Assembly: GCA_024704765.1 (NCBI GenBank)
Contig: JAKMXF010000306.1
Location: forward strand, 124,001-188,000
Length of the DNA stretch: 64,000 nucleotides
From: Oopsacas minuta
Taxonomy: Eukaryota; Porifera; Hexactinellida; Lyssacinosida; Leucopsacidae
Direction of reading: 5' to 3'
A model generated the notes under the pieces. The model did not search any database. It was not told the origin of the DNA and saw only the letters and a list, made by a program, of their open reading frames with translations. Both the position numbers and the translations under genes were made by a program. Every line of letters begins with the position of its first letter. Within the stretch, counting starts at the first letter, position 1. Positions 1 through 11,529 of this stretch are shown here, one piece after another.

Positions 1-1150
1 AATTATCAAATCATTATTTTATAACAAGAATAAAATAAATATTTCTTGCTCAGTCTCAAAAATTATTCTAATTTGGATAACAAGCACAGTTGGCTACATG
101 AACACTTCGCTACACGAGTTGTCGAGTAGATTATAGATAATTTAGTGTATTGAACAATTTGGAATTAATTGTGTGGTAATGGTAGACAGACTTAACTGTT
201 GTAACGTATCTTGATATGAACTAGAGTCTAGTTCATTTCTACTTCATATCAATATAGTCTAGTTACTAGACCATCCTTATAGTAGTGTAGTAAGTAGTCT
301 TAATTGTTTTTTTAAACAATTTGCTTAAGATAACTACGAAAAGTAGAACTCTGGTAAGGCAGTACCCCCTAGGGAAACAAAATTTTCAGTACTATTTGAG
401 TGTACCTCTTATTCAAATATGTATTGAATTAGAATGGATGAGAACAAATTTTTGGACGAAAGAAGAACGTATTGACAGAGTTTACGTCTTACCCTAGTTC
501 TACTGTATTAAATATTTTTAGTTCGTGATTCCAACTTCAGCCAATATTTCGGTTTTAGGAGAAAAAATATACCCACAAATGTACAGGAGCTCTAGACAGG
601 ATGTAGCAATCTGTTTTCAAAACCTACCTACCTCCCTACATACATATTGTATTTTCGGAAACGAGCCTGGCAACAACAAAATATAGGTGTGAATTTATGA
701 CTTTTACGAAGCTATCAATTGCATTAATAGCTAAAGGTATATAGCTATGGCAACCACAAGTGTAAACCTTCGGAGAACACGATTATTCGCAAGCCACGTG
801 GCCAAGCAAGCAACCCTTGCTTGTTTATATGAAGCTTGTAGCTAACTGTTAGGGTAGCGAAGCATTACTCGACAAATCATTTTGCTTCGAGGTTTGAAAG
901 TTGCCTGAGAGTACTTTATCAATGCAACCTCGATTATCCGAACTCGTTGGGACTGGTTAAAAGCGTTTGCTAATCGAGAAAGTAATAGTTTGAGGATTTT
1001 GGTGACCATCACTACCAAACCACCTAATTTGCCGAGCACTGTAGTGAAGTGTCCATATTTCGTCATGATAGCATCTAATTTCTCCTCCAGGCTTCAGGGC
1101 TTTTATATATTGCGAGCCACATAAATTGATAGTCTACACCAATATATTAG
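1..1150. other. Intergenic, no gene seen
   Basis: AT-rich DNA. Only short open frames without recognisable motifs occur here. I see no transposon ends or RNA genes. Confidence 0.5.
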
Positions 1151-1272
1151 CAAGGTTGCAACCGAATAATAATTGGCGAATAGTTCATTTTTCGGTTGCC
1201 AAACGAATGTCAGTATCTGGTTAGATTGCAATTTATAATTACTGATAATCGGTTCAATCGGTTTCAACCTTG
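1151..1272. repeat. Short hAT-like MITE, copy 1
   Basis: The left end reads CAAGGTTGCAACCGAATA and the right end is its imperfect inverse (ATCGGTTTCAACCTTG). The same ends bound the copy at 2050-2260. No clear target duplication flanks this copy, so its exact limits are less certain. It is non-coding and was presumably mobilised in trans. Confidence 0.6.
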
Positions 1273-2049
1273 CAAATTCATAATATATGTGGGCACAAGT
1301 ACATGTATAACAATGATTCCGAAGTGTTTCAGTCAAGGAATTATGGTTAATTTATTTGAAAAGAAAATCCCAGATGACTATAATAGAATGTTGACCATTT
1401 ATGAGCTGAACAATTATGGAACAATTGTTCAAAAACATTTATTACCAAATAGATACGTATTAAACAAACATTAAACTCGGTTTCTACTATCGCTCTTTTC
1501 TGAACATATGATGAAGTAGAGTTAAAATACAAAGATAACTACGTATTTTTCCCCAATGTTTGATTGAGATTCTGGACTGAATAAAAATCTAATTACGCAT
1601 ATTACTGAATTGTTGTGGAAAGTTAAGATATATATCCTATAGATACTCACCCCCTCCGTGTCTCCTAGAGTTATGTAAATTTTTGGATGAAATTTTATTA
1701 CCTTAACTTCATGGGTCACAAATATAGACAAATAATTTTCAGATTCGAAGTCTCACTTTTTAGGCTGTCTTTTTAATAGAGAAGCGATCTTCTCATCAAG
1801 ACAAAAAATGATAGGTAAAAGTTTATATAATTATTCACAATTATGTTTTGTATAACGTCTAACACTACCGATTGATATTCATTTCATGTAAATCTGATGA
1901 CTACAAGTAAGACAAATTAGTGATTGAACTGACCCTGGTCGAATTTCCTGCTAAATTCACACTTGTCTCGGCTTGACATTTTTATTTCTCACTACATTTA
2001 CCTGCAAACAACTGTTAGTAAATACTTGTTTCGGCAATAATGTAGAATC
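1273..2049. other. Intergenic with a relict of the long-inverted-repeat arm
   Basis: No gene was recognised. About 1855-1965 resembles part of the right arm of the 6.9-kb inverted-repeat element (near 16670-16745). The shared stretch runs from an AAATCTGATGA core through AAATTAGTGA to TGAACTGAC. It is clearly diverged, so it is an old fragment of the same repeat family. Confidence 0.45.
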
Positions 2050-2260
2050 CAAGGTTGAAACCGATCAAACCGAATATTAGCATCACGGATAGCAACAAAA
2101 CACTGATAATATTCGGTTTAATTCAGCTACCCAATACTACTGATAATATTCGGTTTGGACCAACCGAATACCGAATACTGATATCGGTTGGTAACCGAGT
2201 ATTAAAAATTTTTCGCAATATTATTCGGTTGAAACGAATATTGAACTATTGGTTGCCTTG
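2050..2260. repeat. Short hAT-like MITE, copy 2, with 8-bp TSD
   Basis: The terminal inverted repeat begins CAAGGTTG and ends CCTTG. It is flanked on both sides by the perfect 8-bp duplication GTAGAATC (2042-2049 and 2261-2268), the duplication length typical of hAT elements. The interior is rich in CCGAATA/TATTCGG motifs in both orientations and has no coding capacity. Confidence 0.75.
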
Positions 2261-2271
2261 GTAGAATCCAA

Positions 2272-2649
2272 GTTGTTACTATTAACTAAAAATATTTACC
2301 TTTAGGAGAGTGGTTCAAACACTACTTAATATACATAGTAGCACTTTTTAAAATGATGTACCGCAAATGTATGTATCAATAATTAGATAATCAGATCATG
2401 ACTTATATAGTCGAAACGTCCAGTTATAGTATTTTAATATTCAACTGTACTTCATTCAAAAATTTATCATCTATTTGGGGATTGTAAATTGGATCATAGA
2501 TCCTTTGTGAATTTAATGTCGGAACTGTGAAGCGATCATAAATTCAGCCAGGATCGGGAATGTACTGTTAAATATATTCAAATATACTATTGTAACTACG
2601 CTGTCAGCACGCTATGATTTTATTATAAGAACTTCTTTATTGTTATTTG
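2272..2649. other. Upstream region of the Vps33B gene
   Basis: AT-rich and non-coding. It presumably contains the 5'UTR intron, and possibly upstream exon and promoter, of the following gene. I could not place a promoter or splice donor with confidence. Confidence 0.35.
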
Positions 2650-2671
2650 ATTTTTCTTTGTTTTTGCTCAG
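2650..2671 (+). promoter_or_regulatory. Probable 3' splice site before the Vps33B exon
   Basis: A pyrimidine-rich run (TTTTTCTTTGTTTTTGCTCAG) ends in CAG at 2671, 26 bases before the chosen start codon. This suggests an intron in the 5'UTR and puts the start of the coding exon at 2672. Confidence 0.6.
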
Positions 2672-2697
2672 GATATTTTATCTACTTGGTCCTTACG

Positions 2698-4470
2698 ATG
2701 GCTCTCTCTGATTTCGGTTCTATATTAGTGAAACGCTATCAGTCAGAATTATTGTCAATATTAAGTCAATTCGATGCACCGATGGATCTTGTTTTGGAAA
2801 AAGAACTATCCTCATTTATTGACCAAATATCTCCTATACAGTTTCTCAAATCCCATGGCGTGGAAAAGATATTCTACCTAGAGCCTGAAATGAATGTAGG
2901 AAGTGACAAACGAGTTTATCTAATCCGCCCTATTGGTTCCAACATTAATAAAATTTGTAGACATGTGAATTACGATTTAGATCAGAACATTAATAGGAAT
3001 TATCTGATTATTTTTGTACCATTCAAGACAATTCTTTGTGAAGAGCTAATTGAATCTTATGCCTTGCTAGACTTCGTTGAATTACATGAGTGGCACATTG
3101 AACTAATACCTTTAGACTCTGATTTATTATCACTTGAGAGCTCTCACTCACTAAAAAATTATCTTATTAATGAATGTTCTTCAATGCCTCGCCTGGTAGC
3201 TTCTACTCTCTACACACTTTTTCAGGTCAATATCTCTAATCAGTTTCACTTACATTTATTAGGAGAACAAGCTGATAAAGTATTTCAAGTTTTCAATTAT
3301 TTAAAATCTATGCCACTCGCTAACAAACCTATCGTAAACCGATGCTACTTTACTGATGTAATTCTTGTAGATAGGAATATAGATCTAATAACTCCACTCC
3401 TCACGCAAATCTCTTATGAGGGACTTCTGGATGATATCTTTGGAGTTCAGCACGGGAGTGTGAACTTAACCGAGAAAGTAACTGGTAAATCTAAGCCTAC
3501 AAAACTAATGCTCAATTCTAATGACCCTACATATTCTCAAGTGAGAGGCTATCACATCTCATTTCTGTTTAGTTTTATCAAAGATCAATCGAAAAAACTT
3601 ATCTATAAATATGACAAGGGTCGCAAACAAACTAGTATTTCAGAAATGAAGTCATTTGTAAGTGAATTAAAAACACTGAAACCAATGGAACAGTCACTTG
3701 TGGTCCATCTATGTGCTTGCGAGTTTCTTAAAGATGTAAGATCCACTCCTATAAATCAAAAGCTACTTAGTTTAGAGCATGCATTACTAAGTAGAGAGCA
3801 ACTTGATGAAAAGGCATTGGTGAAATTTTTTGAAAGTCTATTATCCTTTCAAGTTAGCTGGAAAGACATATTACGATTACTTTGCCTCTATTCGTTACTT
3901 AATCCTGCTCCAACGAAAGAGAGGATTAAAATTCTTAATCATATAGAGAAACAATTCATCAGAGCACATGGTTGTGGTCACATTAATACAATACTCAACC
4001 TGCAAGAATTAGGTTTGTTAAATCCTCAAGATGAATATGTCCACATGTGTCAGATGGGAATCAAGAAATTGGGTCTCATCCCGAAAGTACATAAAACAGA
4101 TAGCGTAGACTTGTCTAATCCTATAGATACTTCTTTTGTGTTTGGAGGCGCATATAAGCCTCTCAGCTGTACAATAATTGAAAACTTTTTGAAACAAGGG
4201 AATTGGAAGTTAGGGAGTGAGTTACTTGCATCGATAAAATTTCGAATTACAACAAACTTAATCAGCAAATCAAAGTGTTTAGCTCCTGAAAAGTCAGGAA
4301 AAATGGCACATAAGCAGTATTTAGTTTTCTTTCTAGGGGGGTGTAGTTATTCTGAGGTCAATGCTATTCGATTCCTCGGAAATCAACTAGGGATTGAAAT
4401 TGGAATTGCAACTACGTCTATCCTCAATAGAGATTCTATTTTTCAATCCCTCGATGATTATATAGTTTAG
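2698..4470 (+). CDS. Vps33B: Vacuolar protein sorting-associated protein 33B (Sec1/Munc18 family)
   Basis: The 590-residue protein is a Sec1/Munc18-type regulator that helps SNAREs assemble on endosomes and lysosomes. Within the family, Vps33B pairs with VIPAS39/SPE-39 in a complex separate from the Vps33A-containing HOPS. Family hallmarks seen: the VDRNIDLITPLLTQ motif with YEGLLDDIFG mid-protein, the YDKGR...MKSFVSELK segment, and a C-terminus with FVFGGAYKPLSC and VFFLGGCSYSEVNAIRFLG. The last three match the B paralogue better than A. Length is close to the usual 600-620. I start at ATG 2698 because the open frame upstream reaches back only through the splice-acceptor tract and has no earlier ATG. 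The whole coding region is one exon without internal stops, unlike the many-exon vertebrate gene. A poly(A) signal follows 38 bases after the stop. It is the only host gene recognised here. Confidence 0.93.
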   Translation: MALSDFGSILVKRYQSELLSILSQFDAPMDLVLEKELSSFIDQISPIQFLKSHGVEKIFYLEPEMNVGSDKRVYLIRPIGSNINKICRHVNYDLDQNINRNYLIIFVPFKTILCEELIESYALLDFVELHEWHIELIPLDSDLLSLESSHSLKNYLINECSSMPRLVASTLYTLFQVNISNQFHLHLLGEQADKVFQVFNYLKSMPLANKPIVNRCYFTDVILVDRNIDLITPLLTQISYEGLLDDIFGVQHGSVNLTEKVTGKSKPTKLMLNSNDPTYSQVRGYHISFLFSFIKDQSKKLIYKYDKGRKQTSISEMKSFVSELKTLKPMEQSLVVHLCACEFLKDVRSTPINQKLLSLEHALLSREQLDEKALVKFFESLLSFQVSWKDILRLLCLYSLLNPAPTKERIKILNHIEKQFIRAHGCGHINTILNLQELGLLNPQDEYVHMCQMGIKKLGLIPKVHKTDSVDLSNPIDTSFVFGGAYKPLSCTIIENFLKQGNWKLGSELLASIKFRITTNLISKSKCLAPEKSGKMAHKQYLVFFLGGCSYSEVNAIRFLGNQLGIEIGIATTSILNRDSIFQSLDDYIV

Positions 4471-4508
4471 CGGTAAAATCCTTAATCAGTGATTTATGTC
4501 TTTTATAT

Positions 4509-4514
4509 AATAAA
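4509..4514 (+). terminator. Poly(A) signal of Vps33B
   Basis: AATAAA lies 38 bases past the stop codon and is followed by a T/GT-rich stretch, consistent with a 3' cleavage site near 4530. Confidence 0.65.
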
Positions 4515-5812
4515 TCTTGAGTAATATTTTTGTGAGGTCTAATTTTTCATTTATTACTAATCTCGACTCACTAAAGTTGATGATATGTAAATAATATCTA
4601 TACTATTAAAACGCGATTAATCTATCTACTAACGCTTAGGTTGCTAGGGCGCTCGCGACAGCTTTGTGTCTCAATTTTGCTTGAGTATGAAAGAGTTAAA
4701 TTTCTTGATGCTTCTGGTCACTACGCGACCGGCTATCATTGGCACTAGGTGCCTCATGGTTAATATTTACCGAAATTTTTGTTATCCATGGCCCATTTCC
4801 ATTTAATGGCCTTCTGTCGTAATACTTGAACTACGTATCCAAATGAATCCCAAAATCAATAAAATTCAATTCACATATATATTTTATGCCGAATCGGATC
4901 CAGCATGAAATTTCCTTTCATTTTGAAGATGTTTTTCCTAAGAAATTTCTAATGATATCAGCCAAGGGCCGATTTTTCCCTATAAGCGAGCTAATCTGTA
5001 CTTTTTTGTTGGGCTGGAAATTTGTCAAAAAATTTGTTTCATTGTGTAGAATTTTATTAGAAATTTATTGTTGATATTTGTCACTGATACTGCGCTCATT
5101 GATAGAATTAATTTCAGAACCTTCGAACAATACCGGCATTGCTCGACTTTTTTCTCAGTTTTTAACGCTCGAATAATTCTTATATATACTTTGAATGTAC
5201 TTCATCAAATACTCATCTAATGATGTTTACTTCAAAATCAAATAATTGTTATAAATTTTAGTTTCTAAATTGCAAAATGGGTAAAGTTCAACAACAATCT
5301 TTCGAATAAATTAGCTATAAGTAGGAGTTAGCTATTACTTGGCCGACTATATACTAGAGTATTGTGCCAGTTCTGAAATGAGCGCTTCTGGGATTTTTTA
5401 AGTGTACAAAGTTATATTAAATTTACTGACTGTAGATTTAAGTTAAGTTTCCTACTACATATCACGACACATTTATCCAACTTTTGAGCATTTATCCCAC
5501 TAGCAAATTTTATCAATATTTCTTTACCAAAATAAATTATTAAGATTCACAAAGAAATTATTCAGATAATAGCTCTTCAAAATTTTTGAAATCACTCTAT
5601 TTTCTCAAAAATTATATAATAGACGCCACTATGGCCTGAATAATATAGTGTTTATATAGCACTATGCTTTAACCTATAATTTTATTATTAAAATATCTGG
5701 AAATTTATTAATTATTTTATTTTTCAATATGCTTTTCAATGATACTGTAAAAAATTTTTATAGATTTTGTTCTATCTATTGAACAATTGAGTTAAACACT
5801 AGCCTTAAATTA
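4515..5812. other. Intergenic; possible Helitron 5' end near 4597
   Basis: No gene was recognised. At 4597 the sequence TCTATACTATTAAAACGCG follows an A, which is the general look of a Helitron 5' terminus. No matching 3' hairpin with CTAG was found nearby, so this stays tentative. Confidence 0.3.
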
Positions 5813-8051
5813 CACTGCCCAACGAATTTTTAGCATTTTTTGCTTCTGGAATACACTAGTGTTTCTCATGTATTCAAGCACCCTGATTCCAAATATCCAA
5901 TCAGTATTTCTCTATCTGGTAACGATTTTGAAAAATTCAATATTTTGGTTTTATCATTGTCCCAGTGTATTCCTATAAATATATCTCTTTAGTTTGGCTA
6001 ATCAAATGCATACTTATGATTTAATTACAATGAAAATTGTCAATTGGTTTAGCATTTATTATACTACTTTAGAAATGCTTGGAATATGATTTTCTTTTGT
6101 ATGTGGCATCAGAAATATCTCTTTTTAGTGACCAACAATAATCAGCCATCATGTTTGGAGAGAATTTTCCATTGTAATGACTTTCCATTGTGCTTATATC
6201 TTGATGAAATCTTTCACCATGTTCATCACTCACAGCACCTATATTTTCCGGAAAGAATTGCAAATGTGAGTGAAGAAAGTGTATTTTTAGAGACATATTA
6301 CATCCCATTGTTCTGAATGTATCAAGTAGTGTCACAACAATTTCTTCATAAATTGGTGATTTCTTAGTTCCTAAAAAGTTCTCATTTAAAGATTTGAATG
6401 AATTCCATGCTGCTTTCTCGACAGAATTTAGACATGCTTCGAAGTTTAGATCCTTGAATAGTTCTCTAATTTGGGGACCTATAAATGTCCCTTCCTTGAT
6501 TTTAGCATCGCTGACCTTTGGAAATTTGTCCTTGAGGTATTTGAAACCTTCTCCTTCTTCATTGTATTTTACTATCGCCTTTACAAAGTTTTTCATCAAA
6601 CCCAGTTTTATGTGTAGAGGTGGTAATAGAATTTTCTCAGGATTTACTAAGGGCTGACAACTTACACTCTTTGTACCAGCAGTTAATTGATCTCGTAGTG
6701 ACCACTCCTTAACTATATAGTGGGATTGCCTTGCTCTACTATCCCACTCACAGAGGAAGCAACAATATATCGTGTATCCAGGTTGCATACCCAACAAAAG
6801 TCCAATTACCTTCAGATGACCACAGATGTGCCAATTGTAAGAGTCATATCTGATCAGTTTCAATAAGTTATCCATATTCTCATGAGACTCCTTCATGTGT
6901 ACTGAATGACCTATCGGTATGGATGGTAATACATTACCTTTGTGAAGTAAGACTGCCTTGAGGCTGTACTTAGAAGAATCAATGAAGAGACGCCACTCTG
7001 ATGGTTCGTGTTGAACACCTAATAACTCCATCACACGATCCACATTGTTACAATAACATAGAGACCCCTGCATTTCAAAATGTACAGAGAAATCACTTTG
7101 ACGGGTCCTGAAAAATGAAACTTTAGTTACCTCATCCAATAAGTTCCAACCTTTCAATCTTGACCCAAGCAATTCACTTTGATCTTTTGTCAAATTCAAG
7201 TCCCTAACCAAATCATTCAGCTCACTTTGATTAATGATGTCGGGAAGTCTTGTTTTATCAGGTGGTATAGGCAGAGGTATAAATTCCTCATCATCTTGAT
7301 CTAACATAGCATATTCAACAGTATCGTCATCAAAGGAAACTTTCTTAGGCTTAGGTACTTCGAATTCTGTAGAATGCTCAACAGGACGAATCGCAGATTG
7401 AAGATTGGGATAATATATATTCTTTTTGGTCTTAGAAGTGATTCCTTTTATATCAGTCAAACAGAAATAACAATCAGTATAATGATCTCTTGGTTCCCTC
7501 CATATCATGGGAATAGCAAATTACATTGAAGTACGTGAGCCATTTAGCCATTTACTAAGTCCTATTGCACATTTTGAACAACAAAAATGAGGTGCCCAAG
7601 GCTCATCTTGATCACCAATCTTGCAACCGAAATATTGCTCATATCCTTTGTATACAAGGGGAGACATGTCTCTCCGCTGAAATTTTGTAGTAAATTCTCC
7701 ACAAATATAACAGAAAGAATCGGTTGAGTTTGAACATCGACGAGACATTATTGAAAAGAAATAAATACAAATACGATCAGATAATCTCCTCTTGAAAGAG
7801 CAAGTAATATTCTATATATTTAAAGAAAATTTGAATTGTTAGACAATATATGCGGAAGGTATTAATACATATACAATTATACATTCTATAGAGATCTATG
7901 GAAGAATGATTTTGGAAAATTCTGAATTTTACAAAATCTCTGCCTGATAGAGAAAAACTGATTGGATATTTGGAATCAGTGTACTTGAATACATAAGAAA
8001 CATTACCGTGTAATCCAGAAGCAAAAAATGATGAAAATTTGTTGGACAGTG
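5813..8051 (-). mobile_element. CACTA-like DNA transposon, copy A
   Basis: The left end starts CACTGCCCAACGAATTTTTA. The right end, read inverted, starts CACTGTCCAACAAATTTTCA. The two arms can be aligned for about 135 bases with scattered mismatches. A TTA duplication flanks the element (5810-5812 and 8052-8054). Length is 2239 bp. It encodes the family protein on the minus strand. Termini and 3-bp duplication fit the CACTA branch of the CMC superfamily. Copies B, C and D share the same end structure. Confidence 0.85.
6069..7748 (-). pseudogene. CACTA-like family transposase, copy A (one nonsense codon)
   Basis: About 559 codons on the minus strand, starting at ATG 7746-7748 and interrupted only by an in-frame TAA at 7521-7523. 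The N-terminus has a CYIC zinc-knuckle motif and a later C-x2-C pair, then CYFC after the MIWREP motif. Counting from Met 7508, further marks are FIDSS (Asp177), HLKVIGLLLG (residue 231), CFLCEWDSRA (Cys250, Cys253), PPLHIKLG (His299), EHGERFHQD (Glu432) and DYCWSLKRD. The order Asp, CxxC, His, Glu resembles CACTA/CMC transposases (inference). Residue 231 is His, while copies B and D have Asp there, so copy A is probably catalytically dead as well as interrupted. Proteins of this family are found in many arthropod genomes, usually unnamed. Confidence 0.8.
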
Positions 8052-8504
8052 TTATTTATATTATATTTATGAATATATATATTTCAAATTAACAATGGAT
8101 CATTTACAAAAGATATATGTTTCCCTGATTATTTAACCTTTGAATAATCGTAGAAGATTGTCCCACAACGCAAAGGGAGCAATTCAATACGCTGAATCTG
8201 AATTCACACTCTTGAACTTGTATTGATCAAACCTCCTCCAATATTCCCTTCTAAGAATATTATTTAGTCAACTAATTATTACTGTAAACAAATTGAACGT
8301 TATATGGACTGGATAATCATAGTAAATTGTAAGATATTAATTGATTTTTATCCGAGTGGAGCGAGGATGAATATATAATTACAACCTGTGCCACAGCTTA
8401 AATTAGCAATTCAATTTGTTTTACAACTGGCAAGGATAGGTTTAATCCCAACGCACATAGTGCCTCCAATAATAGTGCCACAATTTAAACATATTTAATT
8501 AATA
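8052..8504. other. Intergenic, no gene seen
   Basis: Non-coding AT-rich DNA between element A and the large hAT nest. Confidence 0.5.
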
Positions 8505-8596
8505 GACTAAGCCAAGGGTGCTCAAACGGTGGCCCGCGAGACCATGCGCTGTCGCCCGCGGATAATTCGCTTGTTTTCATTATCCATATATATATA

Positions 8597-9879
8597 CGTA
8601 GGGCACTCGAAAAGTTTGTCGTTTGTTATCAAACCACAAATAGTTTCTAATATGTTTATTTAATAACTATTTAGAAGCATATCATTTGCCTGCACAACAA
8701 ATTTCATTAGTATATCTTTTTACTTTTAGAATTGCTTGATTTCTCTAAGCTATGGCTTGTATTGTTCCTCAACCGGAATCTAACCTGACAAGACGCGATT
8801 TTCGAGCGATGATTTTAAATTTGTTTAAACGTGAGAAGAGCTGTTTGGAAATACACGAAACTTTACAGAAGCACTTTCCAAATATAGTTCCTTGTTTGAG
8901 ACGAGTAGAGCGATGGTACTCAGAGTTTCTTCATGAAAATTTTATTTTTGAAGATGGTCCTCGTCCTGGTAGGCCTAGCATTACACACACGGTCGACAGT
9001 GTAGAGTTAGTATTGGACGAAGTAACAAAAGATCCTCATGTTACTTAAGCTCAGTTAGAACATGAAACAAATTGTCATCGGGAGTATAAACGTCGTCTTA
9101 CGTAAAGAGCTCAGTCTTAAAAAGTTATGTGCACTTTGGACACCGAATTTTTTGTCGTGCGATCGCCGAGTGGATTGTGCAAAATTTTGCTTAAAAGATT
9201 TGCTAATGGAACTCCTAGAGCTGTTTCTGAATACTCACAGGCGATGAGACATGGTTATACCACTATGACCCAGAAACGAAGAGACAAACTAAGGAGGGGG
9301 TCGAAGAAGGTGGTTTACCCCCAACAAAGGTCCGTAGAATTAGCTCAGTCGGGAAGCAGATGTGGGTGATTTTTTTTAGACGTAGTGGATTTGTTGAAGG
9401 AATTGCACTTGAGGATAGGAAGACTGTTACCGCTGATTGGCATATAGCAATATGTCATCCCAAATACTAAGGACTATCCAATAACAACGTGAGAATTCAG
9501 GTGTCTGAGGAATTCTGCTTCACCATGATAATGCTTCATCGCATACAGCACTAAGAACTCGTGAGTTTTTAGAGAATTCTAATATCGGAACGCTTGCCCC
9601 CCACCCTACAGTCCAGACCTAGCCCTTTGCGATGTGGGGTATTCCCAAAGCTGAAAGATCAACTTGATGGGAGTAGATTTTTCAGTAATGAAGATTTGAT
9701 CGAGGCACTTTTCATAGCAATTGAGGAGATACCCATGGAAAATATGCTTTGGTACCTGGTTTCAACCGGTCAAAAAGTGTATAAAGTGTCAGAGCGAGTA
9801 TTTTGAAATTATGTGACCATATAGTATGTAATACCTATTATGTAAGTATATAAATGACATAAATTTCGAGTGGCCCTCG
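8597..9879 (+). mobile_element. mariner element (DD34D), nested in the hAT
   Basis: The inverted ends are CGTAGGGCACTCGAAA on the left and CGAGGGCCACTCGAAA read inverted on the right. TA dinucleotides flank both sides. Length is 1283 bp, which is normal for mariner. Confidence 0.85.
8752..9806 (+). pseudogene. Decayed mariner transposase
   Basis: The N-terminal DNA-binding part is readable (RRVERWYSEFLHENF, then a GRPS linker). After a stop near 9046 the sequence continues in other frames. Recognisable pieces are LCALWTPNFL, LTGDETWLYHYDPETKRQTK (first catalytic Asp), LHHDNASSHTAL (second Asp) and YSPDLALCD (third Asp). Spacing between the second and third Asp is 34 when the frameshift is allowed for. 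Several frameshifts and stops make it non-functional. Confidence 0.85.
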
Positions 9880-9967
9880 TACAGTAGAGTGACCTGCTTC
9901 AATCGTCAAATAAAAATTGTTTTTCTAAACACCATACAAAAATATCTATAGACACTCTACAAATGCA

Positions 9968-10192
9968 TCAATGTCGAAGACACTGCTCCAAATGTGAATC
10001 AGTGATGGTTGATCTAATTGTGGATTTTTTATGCTTCATGCGGGAGAACATCTGCTCGCATAAATGTGTTTCCAAAGAGTGAATTGATAGAATTCGTAAT
10101 TGCAAACTATAGTTGCCAAATACTGTATCCATACCAGTATCTGGCAACGACTGATATAGCAGCAGATATACGAAGAAATATGTACCAGCCAA
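9968..10192 (-). pseudogene. hAT transposase, C-terminal fragment
   Basis: The residues LETHLCEQMFSRMKHKKSTI followed by RSTITDSHLEQCLR are the C-terminal dimerisation region of ZBED5/GTF2IRD2-type hAT transposases. The fragment lies about 90 bases inside the surviving hAT end once the mariner is removed. It is cut off upstream near the start of the long inverted repeat at 10203. Confidence 0.8.
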
Positions 10193-10202
10193 TTAAAGAT
10201 TA

Positions 10203-10985
10203 AAAACGTGTTCAATTCAATCGTGTATTTGACCGACTTTCCGTATAGCTAGATAAGACAACTTGTTACGATTTGAAAGTATAGCATTGGTGGATTACGA
10301 AAATGTACTCAAGAATTGTAAAATATGCGTGTTGGCTTAGCATTGAAGTTTTGAAAATTTTCCATACATAGCAACTATAATGTGTTATGTGACCCTCATT
10401 ATTCCTTTGATACAAAATTTCTTCAACATACTATTGAGGGCTGGAGGATTATGTGTTTAAAATTTCTTTTAAAAATATTCTTTACTTTTTTAAATATTTT
10501 ATTTTGAAAAATTCAATGAAGAAGTTAGACTAGCGTCAGTTCAGTCACTAATTTGACTCACTTATACTCATCAGATTTAAACGAAATTAGTATCATTGGA
10601 AAGAGGAGAGTTGAGCGTTTTAAGCAATAGGTTTTGCTATTGACAACATTTACTTTTAGATACTTTTTTGGTTAAAATTTTTAGAGTCACGACTTCCTTG
10701 AATTTACCCATCTAACAGTCAGAATTCGATTCTGAAATTATATATGCATACTTTAGTGATATGACCGTTTATTAAAATTAAATTTAATCAAAATTTAATC
10801 AAGTCACGGGGCTAGAGGAATTTATATTTTAAGTTGGGAGTGAGAGTGGTAGGGGATTAATCATATTCTACATAAAGTAGGGCTAGTTCTAACTCATGTT
10901 TCTTACCCTAAATCCGACTGAATTTCAATTATTTTTCTGCTAGTTGATTGTTGAGATATAGACGGTTATAACAATATCGATGTTT
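10203..10985 (+). repeat. Left arm of long inverted repeat
   Basis: It matches the reverse complement of 16283-17066 almost base for base (single differences such as CACGGGGC versus CACGAGGC). The match begins at AAAACGTGTTCA and fades after AACAATA. No coding capacity. Confidence 0.85.
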
Positions 10986-11529
10986 TCATGAAACATTAAA
11001 AATTATCACCAGCAACGGTGCAAAAAGCGATAAATTCTCAGGTTGTTTGTGTATTACGAATTCAAACTTTGATATCAATTCTTGAAGTTATTTCTCATCA
11101 CAACCCTTCAAAATTTATAGATACCTTCTTTCATATCTTATAATTCAATTTCCGTTAAAAAATCTGAGGGTCGCAAGTACTTTTTCTATGATTATTATAT
11201 GTATTTTAATTTTGGGGCTGCAGCATGTCAGATTTTGAAGTTTTCATTAGTTAGAAAAATTGAAGTTGGCATTTGTCAGAATGGACTTTTGAAATGGTAT
11301 CCAATTAGGATTCTGTAAGAATTCACATTTCGTCTACTGTTAAAATTTGTTAGTTATTCTTCACCTCGAGAAGGTAATATGTTGTATAATAATCAATTCG
11401 TTATCTATGTGGGTGCCAACAATTTCTTGTGAAGGATAAGGTTACACTACCGTGTACCTGTAAACACTAATTGACAATGGGATTGACTAGTATAAACCCT
11501 AATTCGAATTACCAGAGGTATATTCGAAA
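10986..11529. other. Inner spacer, no gene seen
   Basis: AT-rich spacer between the left arm and the MULE remnant. Confidence 0.45.

Noticed and set aside
9336-9362. tRNA-like stretch (GAATTAGCTCAGTCGGGAAGC) resembling a D-arm
   Set aside because: It lies within readable mariner transposase sequence, and no anticodon arm or T-arm follows at the right distance.
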